Assembly (NCBI RefSeq): GCF_004210375.1
Contig: NC_134827.1
Span: 100,425,285 to 100,489,284, forward strand
DNA: 64,000 bases
From: Tachypleus tridentatus
Lineage: Eukaryota; Arthropoda; Merostomata; Xiphosura; Limulidae
Direction: 5' to 3'
Shown here: piece after piece, positions 55,001 through 64,000 of the stretch
Layout of the letters: every line of letters begins with the position of its first letter
Position numbering within the stretch: position 1 is the stretch's first letter
The notes under the pieces: model-generated
What the model was told of the DNA's origin: nothing
The model's database searches: none
Seen by the model: the letters and a program-made list of their open reading frames with translations, nothing else
Position numbers and translations under genes: made by a program

Positions 55001-58000
55001 ACTTCCATTATTAACAGTGTTGGTTTCACACACACTTCTTTAGACTCTTCTATATATCTTAACCACTTCCATTATTAATAGTGTTGGTTTCACACACACT
55101 TCTTTAGACTCTTCTATATATCTTAACCACTTCCATTATTAACAGTGTTGGTTTCACACACACTTCTTTAGACTCTTCTATATATCTTAACCACTTCCAT
55201 TATTAACAGTGTTGGTTTCACACACACTTCTTTAGACTCTTCTATATATCTTAACCCCTTCCATTATTTAGTGTTGGCTTCACACACACTTCTTTAGACT
55301 CTTCTATATATCTTAACCCCTTCCATTATTAACAGTGTTGGTTTCACACACACTTCTTTAGATTCTTCTATATATCTCAACCACTTCCATTATTAACAGT
55401 GTTGGTTTCACACACACTTCTTTAGACTCTTCTATATATCTTAACCCCTTCCATTATTAACAGTGTTGGTTTCACACACACTTCTTTAGACTCTTCTATA
55501 TATCTTAACCACTTCCATTATTAACAGTGTTGGTTTCACACACTTCTTTAGATTCTTCTATATATCTTAACCCCTTCCATTATTAACGGTGTTGGTTTCA
55601 CACTCACTTCTTTAGACTCTTCTATATATCTTAACCACTTCCATTATTAACGGTGTTGGTTTCACACACACTTCTTTAGACTCTTCTATATATCTTAACC
55701 ACTTCCATTATTAACAGTGTTGGTTTCACACACACTTCTTTAGACTCCTCTATATATCTTAACCACTTCCATTATTAACAGTGTTGGTTTCACACACTTC
55801 TTTAGACTCTTCTATATATCTTAACCCCTTCCATTATTAACAGTGTTGGTTTCACACACACTTCTTTAGACTCTTCTATATATCTTAACCCCTTCCATTA
55901 TTAACAGTGTTGGTTTCACACACTTCTTTAGACTCCTCTATATATCTTAACCACTTCCATTATTAACGGTGTTGGTTTCACACACACTTCTTTAGACTCT
56001 TCTATATATCTTAACCCTTCCATTATTAACAATGTTGGTTTCACACACACTTCTTTAGACTCTTCTATATATCTTAACCACTTCCATTATTAACGGTGTT
56101 GGATTCACACACACTTCTTTAGACTCTTCTATATATGTTAACCCTTCCATTATTAACAGTGTTGGTTTCACACTCACTTCTTTAGATTCTTCTATATATC
56201 TTAACCCCTTCCATTATTAACAGTGTTGGTTTCACACACACTTCTTTAGACTCTTCTATATATCTTAACCCCTTCCATTATTAACAGTGTTGGTTTCACT
56301 GCACGCTTCTTTAGACTCCTCTATATATCTTAACCACTTCCATTATTAACAGTGTTGGTTTCACACACTTCTTTAGACTCTTCTATATATCTTAACCCTT
56401 CCATTATTAACAATGTTGGTTTCACACACACTTCTTTAGACTCTTCTATATATCTTAACCACTTCCATTATTAACAGTGTTGGATTCACACACACTTCTT
56501 TAGACTCTTCTATATATGTTAACCCCTTTCATTATTAACAGTGTTGGTTTCACACTCACTTCTTTAGATTCTTCTATATATCTTAACCACTTCCATTATT
56601 AACAGTGTTGGTTCACACACACTTCTTTAGACTCTTCTATATATGTTAACCCCTTCCATTATTAACAGTGTTGGTTTCACACTCACTTCTTTAGATTCTT
56701 CTATATATCTTAACCACTTCCATTATTAACAGTGTTGGTTTCACACTCACTTCTTTAGACTCTTCTATATATCTTAACCACTTCCATTATTAACAGTGTT
56801 GGATTCACACACTTCTTTAGACTCTTCTATATATCTTAACCACTTCCATTATTAACAGTGTTGGTTTCACACACACTTCTTTAGACTCTTCTATATATCT
56901 TAACCCCTTCCATTATTAACAGTGTTGGTTTCACACACTTCTTTAGACTCTTCTATATATCTTAACCACTTCCATTATTAACAGTGTTGGTTTCACACAC
57001 ACTTCTTTAGACTCTTCTATATATCTTAACCACTTCCATTATTAACAGTGTTGGTTTCACACACACTTCTTTAGACTCTTCTATATATCTTAACCACTTC
57101 CATTATTAATAGTGTTGGTTTCACACACTTCTTTAGACTCTTCTATATATCTTAACCACTTCCATTATTAACAGTGTTGGTTTCACACACACTTCTTTAG
57201 ACTCTTCTATATATCTTAACCCCTTCCATTATTAACAGTGTTGGCTTCACACACACTTCTTTAGACTCTTCTATATATCTTAACCCCTTCCATTATTTAG
57301 TGTTGGCTTCACAGACACTTCTTTAGACTCTTCTATATATCTTAACCCCTTCCATTATTAACAGTGTTGGTTTCACACACACTTCTTTAGATTCTTCTAT
57401 ATATCTCAACCCCTTCCATTATTAATAGTGTTGGTTTCACACACTTCTTTAGACTCTTCTATATATCTTAACCACTTCCATTATTAACAGTGTTGGTTTC
57501 ACACACACTTCTTTAGACTCTTCTATATATCTTAACCCTTCCATTATTAACAGTGTTGGCTACACACACTTCTTTAGACTCTTCTATATATCTTAACCCC
57601 TTCCATTATTAACAGTGTTGGTTTCACACACACTTCTTTAGACTCTTCTATATATCTTAACCCCTTCCATTATTAACAGTGTTGGTTTCACACACACTTC
57701 TTTAGACTCTTCTATATATCTTAACCACTTCCATTATTAACAGTGTTGGTTTCACACACACTTCTTTAGATTCTTCTATATATCTTAACCCCTTCCATTA
57801 TTAACAGTGTTGGTTTCACACTCACTTCTTTAGACTCTTCTATATATCTTAACCACTTCCATTATTAACAGTGTTGGTTTCACACACACTTCTTTAGACT
57901 CCTCTATATATCTTAACCACTTCCATTATTAACAGTGTTGGTTTCACACACACTTCTTTAGACTCCTCTATATATCTTAACCCTTCCATTATTAACAGTG

Positions 58001-60921
58001 TTGGTTTCACACACACTTCTTTAGACTCTTCTATATATCTTAACCCCTTCCATTATTAACAGTGTTGGTTTCACACACACTTCTTTAGACTCTTCTATAT
58101 ATCTTAACCCCTTCCATTATTAACAGTGTTGGTTTCACACACACTTCTTTAGACTCTTCTATATATCTTAACCCCTTCCATTATTAACAGTGTTGGTTTC
58201 ACACACCTTCTTAGACTCCTCTATATATCTTAACCACTTCCATTATTAACAGTGTTGGTTTCACACACACTTCTTTAGACTCTTCTATATATCTTAACCC
58301 CTTCCATTATTAACAATGTTGGTTTCACACACACTTCTTTAGACTCTTCTATATATCTTAACCACTTCCATTATTAACAGTGTTGGATTCACACACACTT
58401 CTTTAGACTCTTCTATATATGTTAACCCCTTCCATTATTAACAGTGTTGGTTTCACACTCACTTCTTTAGATTCTTCTATATATCTTAACCACTTCCATT
58501 ATTAACAGTGTTGGATTCACACACACTTCTTTAGACTCTTCTATATATGTTAACCCCTTCCATTATTAACAGTGTTGGTTTCACACTCACTTCTTTAGAT
58601 TCTTCTATATATCTTAACCACTTCCATTATTAACAGTGTTGGTTTCACACTCACTTCTTTAGACTCTTCTATATATCTTAACCACTTCCATTATTAACAG
58701 TGTTGGATTCACACACACTTCTTTAGACTCTTCTATATATCTTAACCACTTCCATTATTAACAGTGTTGGTTTCACACACACTTCTTTAGACTCTTCTAT
58801 ATATCTTAACCCTTCCATTATTAACAGTGTTGGTTTCACACACACTTCTTTAGACTCTTCTATATATCTTAACCACTTCCATTATTAACAGTGTTGGTTT
58901 CACACACACTTCTTTAGACTCTTCTATATATCTTAACCACTTCCATTATTAACAGTGTTGGTTTCACACACACTTCTTTAGACTCTTCTATATATCTTAA
59001 CCCCTTCCATTATTAACAGTGTTGGTTTCACACTCACTTCTTTAGATTCTTCTATATATCTTAACCACTTCCATTATTAACAGTGTTGGATTCACACACA
59101 CTTCTTTAGACTCTTCTATATATGTTAACCCTTCCATTATTAACAGTGTTGGTTTCACACTCACTTCTTTAGATTCTTCTATATATCTTAACCACTTCCA
59201 TTATTAACAGTGTTGGTTTCACACTCACTTCTTTAGACTCTTCTATATATCTTAACCACTTCCATTATTAACAGTGTTGGATTCACACACACTTCTTTAG
59301 ACTCTTCTATATATCTTAACCACTTCCATTATTAACAGTGTTGGTTTCACACACACTTCTTTAGACTCTTCTATATATCTTAACCACTTCCATTATTAAC
59401 AGTGTTGGTTTCACACACACTTCTTTAGACTCTTCTATATATCTTAACCACTTCCATTATTAACAGTGTTGGTTTCACACACACTTCTTTAGACTCTTCT
59501 ATATATCTTAACCACTTCCATTATTAATAGTGTTGGTTTCACACACACTTTTTTAGACTCTTCTATATATCTTAACCACTTCCATTATTAACAGTGTTGG
59601 TTTCACACACACTTCTTTAGACTCTTCTATATATCTTAACCACTTCCATTATTAACAGTGTTGGTTTCACACACTTCTTTAGACTCTTCTATATATCTTA
59701 ACCACTTCCATTATTAACAGTGTTGGTTTCACACACACTTCTTTAGACTCTTCTATATATCTTAACCCCTTCCATTATTAACAGTGTTGGTTTCACACAC
59801 ACTTCTTTAGACTCTTCTATATATCTTAACCACTTCCATTATTAACAGTGTTGGTTTCACACACACTTCTTTAGACTCTTCTATATATCTTAACCACTTC
59901 CATTATTAACAGTGTTGGTTTCACACACACTTCTTTAGACTCTTCTATATATCTTCTGCTAAAACATGAGAATCTTGCTGCAATTTTTTTTACATATAAT
60001 ATCATTGACCAGCCAAAACTTTAATTTCTACATACTTGTCATATGATATTTCCGTTCCAAGAGCCTTCACTGGATTTATAACACTAGTGCATACAGTAGG
60101 ACTACTTGTACTGTTTTAAGCTATATAACAGTAAGGCACTTTCAGATTGGTCGAAATGATAACCAATCACAGTGTAAACTATTGACACATGATTGTACTC
60201 TGGTACATTTTCACACAATAAAACAGTTATATTCCAGTAATATTTGTTACTTTTTTCCTTTTCCTTAACATTTCCATAATTATTTCCAATAGTATACATG
60301 TAACTTAAAAAAAATTGTAAGAAAAGAGTACTAATGACCCACACAATAATTACGTTACATGAACTCGCCAAGAAAATCCCCTTTTAAAATAATTTTGCAT
60401 TGTGCTTTCAACTACGGCACTAAACACACACATACAAATGCACCGTAGATTACGTTTGACATATTTACACACACCTGGCAATATTATTGTTTGAAGAGCA
60501 AATGAAAGAAATAAGGTTTTCTGTAGGATCTTGTCGGAGTATTCTAACACCTGGAAACTGCTTGGCTATCTTACAAAAGTTTTCATCAACTTTTGTCCAT
60601 TGGTCATATAACTTAACAAGACTGATATTTAACTGAAAATAGTCCTTTAAAATATTATGATATGTGTTATCCTGATTGTTATCTGTAACAGAAATTACAG
60701 TTTTGGACAATTTGTTTAGAGGATTGTTAGCTCTTTCTTTTGTCCGTGTGTTTGGTTTTCTTTTCTTATTAGGAACCACATTATCTCCTTCTGGAATTGA
60801 GCAACTTTCTTCACTTGGTTCATTGTGAACTTTGTAAAGAAGGTTTCCTTTGTCATCTTGTTTGATTGACCACACATATCCAGCAAGACTACTCATCCAC
60901 TCATCTTCATTTTTCCACCAC
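49005..60921 (-). CDS. OGG1: 8-oxoguanine DNA glycosylase (OGG1), 3' five exons, two frameshifts
   Basis: Exons in transcript order: 60921-60475, 52680-52397, 51844-51700, 51177-51128, 49058-49005. OGG1 removes 8-oxoguanine opposite cytosine and nicks the strand by beta-elimination. Visible landmarks: end of the OGG_N domain, [11 protein letters not shown] and [10 protein letters not shown] (the Asn run and Arg that read the opposite cytosine), the helix-hairpin-helix LPGVGAK with catalytic Lys at 52399-52397, VADCVCLM, and PIDTHVW with the catalytic Asp at 51790-51788. The end is [17 protein letters not shown]. The first exon, with the start codon, lies beyond 64000. Exon 52680-52397 needs one extra base at each of two A4 runs (T4 on +) to stay in frame; with those two bases every exon phase fits. 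Either these are assembly errors or the copy is damaged. The expected Gln near the C-terminus is His. Confidence 0.93.
49316..50978. repeat. 42-bp minisatellite, ~39 copies, in last OGG1 intron
   Basis: Unit is GACTCAATCTGCTACCATTT followed by CTGATGACACATCCAGAAACAA. A 40-bp version (GAAATGACTC in place of GAAACAAGACTC) recurs about ten times, for example near 49914, 49995, 50118, 50200 and 50410. The 42-bp period keeps frames open, giving [14 protein letters not shown] units on + and [14 protein letters not shown] units on -. These are shadows of a tandem repeat inside an intron. Confidence 0.96.
51128..51177 (-). CDS. OGG1: OGG1 small exon, Tyr-Ala-Gly-Trp helix
   Basis: Acceptor TTGCTACAG, donor TCC|GTAAGT. 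Fifty bases encoding [17 protein letters not shown]. The WAH codon at 51133-51131 is CAT (His) where vertebrate and insect OGG1 carry Gln, the residue that contacts 8-oxoguanine. Confidence 0.93.
51700..51844 (-). CDS. OGG1: OGG1 exon with catalytic Asp
   Basis: Acceptor TTAACACGTAG, donor G|GTGAGT. Encodes [20 protein letters not shown] then [20 protein letters not shown] and TDKVYSQV. The Cys after VAD and the Asp and His of PIDTHVW match the OGG1 active site. Phase 0 in, 1 out. Confidence 0.95.
52397..52680 (-). CDS. OGG1: OGG1 exon with catalytic-Lys HhH, two frameshifts
   Basis: Acceptor CTGTTCCAG, donor AAG|GTTCAA (weak). After the junction the frame reads RITSMVE, as expected after NNNIA, but then must shift at the A4 run 52660-52663 to give [18 protein letters not shown] and [10 protein letters not shown] through [18 protein letters not shown]. 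It must shift again at the A4 run 52503-52506 to give [20 protein letters not shown] and QLPGVGAK. The length of 284 nt plus two bases restores the exact phase expected from both neighbours, which supports single-base losses over a wrong exon model. Confidence 0.9.
52700..53515. other. OGG1: OGG1 intron sequence before the 64-bp array
   Basis: AT-rich, single-copy-looking. A 75-codon + frame at 52892-53119 has no supporting motif. Confidence 0.55.
53516..59954. repeat. 64-bp minisatellite, ~100 copies, in OGG1 intron
   Basis: Unit starts CTTAACCCCTTCCATTATTA, continues ACAGTGTTGGTTTCACACAC and ends ACTTCTTTAGACTCTTCTATATAT. Common variants: AACCACTTCC/AACCCCTTCC, GGTTTCAC/GGATTCAC, CACACACAC/CACACTCAC/CACAC, GACTCTTC/GATTCTTC, TATCTTAA/TATGTTAA. 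A rare block containing TATTTAGTGTTGGCTTCAC occurs at 53671, 55265 and 57294 with the same variant neighbours each time, so large blocks have been copied. The array fills most of the 7.8-kb intron between the first two visible OGG1 exons. Confidence 0.97.
59955..60474. other. OGG1: OGG1 intron sequence after the array, no feature seen
   Basis: Unique-looking AT-rich DNA leading to the donor of exon 60921-60475. Confidence 0.6.
60475..60921 (-). CDS. OGG1: OGG1 internal exon: OGG_N domain to NNN motif
   Basis: Acceptor TTGTTTCGTAG on the minus strand, donor AG|GTGTGT. Encodes [20 protein letters not shown], the strand-rich N-terminal half, then a 40-residue polar insert with a lysine/arginine cluster ([13 protein letters not shown], about 60731-60775). 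It resumes with [35 protein letters not shown] and SSNNNIA. An ATG 11 bases before the exon lies in the intron tract, so it is not the start. Phase 1 in, 2 out. Confidence 0.95.
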
Positions 60922-61329
60922 CTACGAAACAAGAAAGAAATACCAATGTTTTAATATAATAAAAATATATCAACATATCAAGTAAATTGTAGTTACGTAA
61001 ATCACATATAATTTAAGAACTACCATATATTGTACCAAGTGCATGTCATAATGGTTCTGCTTGAATGAACATACTGATTGTATGTTGGGTCTGAAATAAC
61101 CGTCTTTGTACCCTATGCAGTGCCTTAACTGTATACAAAAAAATTTGCAAAGAGTTAACATATGGCACCAGTATTTGGAAGAAGAAATCAATTTAATAGC
61201 ACTCCATAAATAAACTTTGATAAAAACAGTGTTTAACACTACATACTAAGTTTTGTTGTCAGGACACAGCCCAAAAAAACAGAGAACTGTTAGTTAAACA
61301 GAGTATGCACAAAAGATTTAAGTGATGCC
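60922..61329. other. OGG1: OGG1 5' intron, no upstream exon found
   Basis: I searched the minus strand here for the expected leading exon (the Leu-rich strand followed by Gly-Gln-Ser-Phe-Arg) and did not find it. It should lie to the right of the window, beyond the LINE. Confidence 0.5.
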
Positions 61330-61429
61330 AGCTGGACTCTCCAGTAAACACTGTCAAGTATATACACCCTAAATCATGCTGGTTGGGCTTTCCAGTAAAC
61401 ACTGTCAAGTAGATACACTCTAAATCATG
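61330..61429. repeat. Two-copy ~50-bp direct repeat next to the LINE 3' end
   Basis: TCCAGTAAACACTGTCAAGT followed by A-GATACAC-CTAAATCATGCTGG occurs twice in tandem, diverged by a few bases. The second copy abuts the GGTT tail of the LINE. Confidence 0.8.
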
Positions 61430-61430
61430 C

Positions 61431-64000
61431 TGGTTGGTTGGTTGGTTGATTTGGTGTTTTATGGCACAAACCAGCTAGGCTCTCTGTGCCAAACATATGG
61501 TGAAAAGTTAAAATTAAAGTAAATTCAGTAAAATTCATAACAGAAAATTAAGGTAAAACAAAACAAAGTTTAAAATAAAACATAAATAACATAAAACCAA
61601 TGTTTACATCTAATGTACAGCATTAAGAGAAAAACTATAGTAATACAAGTTGTAAAGGACTTTCTGTATCATAACTGTAATAATCATTACTCACCAGGAA
61701 GAACAACAGGTAAGTATAAAAACCATCAATCACCTGAAGTTGGCCTTTCCAGTACTGTTCCAAGTTATTTGGCGTTGTGGCCATTTTCAAAAGGAAAGTA
61801 ATAAAAGGTTTTAAAAGATGTGTAGTAAAATTATAATAATAACTTCGCCAGGATGACTAGCGGGTAGTTCAAACAGCAGCGTTAATCACCTAAAGTTGAC
61901 CTTTCCAGTCCTGGTTCTGAGTTATTTGACATTACTGCCAGTTTCTAATTTCAAATTGAACTAGATGAACTGTGATTTTTGAAAGGGAGCCACATTAAAA
62001 AGGTGTAATGTTTAAATTAAAAAACTTAAATGGTATTAAAAAAGTTAATGGCCTTTGGAAAACTAAAACATTGCCAAGGTGGACAGAGTCACCATCACCA
62101 ATAACACTGTCTAACGTTATGGACAAACCTTGGGACAGAACATGTTTAAAATGGTGTCATTGTTGAGAGTCATAACGATGACAAGAAAGTAAAATGTAGC
62201 TTATTGTGATCTGAGTGTTACACAGACTACACAATGGTGCATCAGTTCCTGATAAAAGAAAGCGATGAGTTAAAAACTGTGACCAGCGTGTAGTCTAGTC
62301 AGAACAACTTCCTCTTTCCAATCCTTATGAAAGCAATTTATTTGGAAAAGTTTGTTTTCACATTGCTCACTCCAAGTGAACTGCCAACTGGCACAGAGCC
62401 AAATCTTGAATACAGGACCATAGTCCATGTATGAAACAGGCACAGCAGTCATAGTGCCAGAGCAGATGGACGTAGCTGTGGTGTCGGCGACCTTGTTCCT
62501 GCAAATACCAATGTGGCCCAGTATCCAAAAAAATTGGACAGGAGTAGATGTTAAAGAGAAATGGGCTAGTCAGTTTTGAATATCAGCGAAAACAAGGTGT
62601 GAACCAATGTGAAGCAATTTCAGGGCCAGTAGAAAACTAAGCAAGTCAGTATAAATAGTGCAGTTTGAGTACAACTTAGCTTTATGTGATCCAGGGCAAG
62701 AGAAATGGCATACAGTTTAGAAGTGAACACAGAAGGCGTAGAGGGAATTCTGTGCAACCATGAAACCACACAGTCACCCGATTTTGAATCATCCATAGAA
62801 ATGGGAGTAAAAGGATGGTTCGAAAGAAATTCAGCAAATAAGACAGTACTTCCAGTCAGGAGTATCTGCTTTACTCAGATGACTTAAAGAAAGATCACAT
62901 TTGGGGATTGTAATTAGCCATGTTGAAATGGGCTGACCAGTGAATACAACAATGTCATCCATGGACAGACCCAATTCATCCTATTATGCCTGGACACGAA
63001 GGCCAAAGGAGCAATGGCAGATTGTCTGTTCTGAAAAGCATGGCCCACAGAGGAAGGAAAACACAATCCCAGGTGGGATGCTTTGGTAAGGAACGAAGTT
63101 TTGAAGCATATAGTAAAGACAGTTGCAAATGGCAAAGGTGCAAAGAAGGTTCATGAGACTCTATGTACAAGCTCTAACTGGGGAAGTACAGAAAGCCCCA
63201 GTGTTGAGCGAGTCCTGATGATGAATAGGGTCCAGCATCTTTAAGGCCGATGGTCTGGCAGAACCATGGACCAGTGATCCATAGTCAAGTTTCAATCGAA
63301 TAAGAGCACAATATATCTTTAGCACAGAATGTTGATCAGCTACCCAAGTGGTGGTAGAAAGGACACAGAGGATGTTCAGTGCTCTTGTACATTTGACTTA
63401 TAGCTGCTTGATGTGTGGTATAAAGGTCAGTTTATGGCCAAAGATAAGTCCCAAGAACTTTGTCTCAGGGACCACAGGCAGCAGAATTTCACCGATACAG
63501 AGTTCAGGATCAGGGTGAATACCCCATTGGCAGCAAAGGTGCATAAGCGGTTTTAAAGAGAGAGGTAAAGCCATTTGCTATGGTCCACTTCAGTACACAA
63601 TTGAGGGCAGTCTGTAGCTGCTGCTCAATATACCTCATGTTCAACAACTGATATGACATATGAAAGCCGTCGACATAGAGCCCATTTACAACAGTGAGAG
63701 GAAGTTGTTCAGTGATAACATTAATTTTATACTGAAAAATGTGACACTCAGAACACAGGCTTGAGGGACTCCAAGTTCCTGTACAAAAGAGCGAGGAAAG
63801 TGTCGAACTCACACGAACTTGGAATCTCCTGTCCATTAAAATTTTTTTAATAAAATGGGCAAATGGCCATGTAACCAATATATATGGAGGTTTTACAAAA
63901 TGCCATATCTCCATGTTGTATCATAAGCCTTCTCAATGTCAAAGAATATTGATACAAGATGTTGTTGTTTGAAAAAGGCTTCTCTGATTGATATTTCAAG
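61431..64000 (-). mobile_element. Decayed non-LTR retrotransposon (RT + RNase H), 3' part
   Basis: On the minus strand, going 5' to 3': RT motif A FFDIEKAYDTTWR near 63910-63955; MRYIEQQLQTALNCVLKWT near 63575-63640; an RNase H segment FFWILGHIGICRNKVADT near 62480-62540; a terminal Cys motif CSLCNTQITISYILLSCHRY near 62175-62240; a 3' UTR; and a simple tail (GGTT)n on + at 61431-61448. Many stops and frameshifts make it inactive. RT followed by RNase H points to the I/Jockey-like supergroup; I cannot assign the clade. It lies in the OGG1 5' intron and continues past the right edge. The open frames at 62270-62452, 62914-63170 and 63510-63914 are pieces of it. Confidence 0.85.

Noticed and set aside
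60475-60932. An OGG1 start at the ATG at 60932
   Set aside because: That ATG lies before the AG acceptor, and the protein would lack the conserved N-terminal strand; the true start is in an upstream exon outside the window.
62705-62887. A + strand 60-codon frame within the right-edge element
   Set aside because: It is antisense to the RNase H part of the minus-strand LINE.

Overview
This is a eukaryotic nuclear window, AT-rich and intron-rich, from an arthropod. The SINE families make a chelicerate, most likely a horseshoe crab, my best guess; that species call is from memory of repeat families and was not checked by any search. Three protein-coding genes are supported by splice-site phase and by conserved residues. 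(1) QSOX, quiescin sulfhydryl oxidase, + strand: nine exons from 1972 to 21748. The 5' exons, including the thioredoxin CxxC exon, lie upstream of the window. (2) An alpha-tubulin gene, + strand: six exons from 40232 to 44817, complete, 449 residues, with a recognisable TATA/CCAAT promoter and an intron directly after the ATG. (3) OGG1, 8-oxoguanine DNA glycosylase, - strand: five exons from 60921 down to 49005. The first exon lies beyond the right edge. One OGG1 exon carries two single-base frameshifts in homopolymer runs.

About 36% of the window (roughly 22.9 kb) is tandem repeat, in eight separate arrays. These are a ~26-bp pyrimidine-rich array (1-601), a 31-bp array (10689-11151) beside an 8.2-kb array of 18-bp units (11211-19409) in one QSOX intron, a 48-bp array (26909-29485), a 42-bp array (31447-33125), a 38-bp array (33560-34800), a second, unrelated 42-bp array (49316-50978) in the last OGG1 intron, and a 64-bp array of about 100 copies (53516-59954) in another OGG1 intron. 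Several unit lengths are multiples of three, so they give very long but spurious open frames. At least three arrays show higher-order organisation.

The rest is introns and intergenic DNA studded with interspersed elements: tRNA-derived SINEs of two families (some with clear target-site duplications, one nested in an older copy), a decayed LINE around 30-31.4 kb that runs directly into the 42-bp array, and a decayed RT/RNase H LINE on the - strand from 61431 to the right edge. The stretches 21886-26908 and 44914-49004 contain no gene I can recognise.

The three genes are not a functional cluster: disulfide formation in the secretory pathway, cytoskeleton, and base-excision repair. The most interesting points are the apparent origin of one minisatellite in LINE reverse-transcriptase motif A, the higher-order structure of the arrays, and the OGG1 anomalies (two frameshifts and a Gln-to-His change at the expected 8-oxoguanine-contact position).
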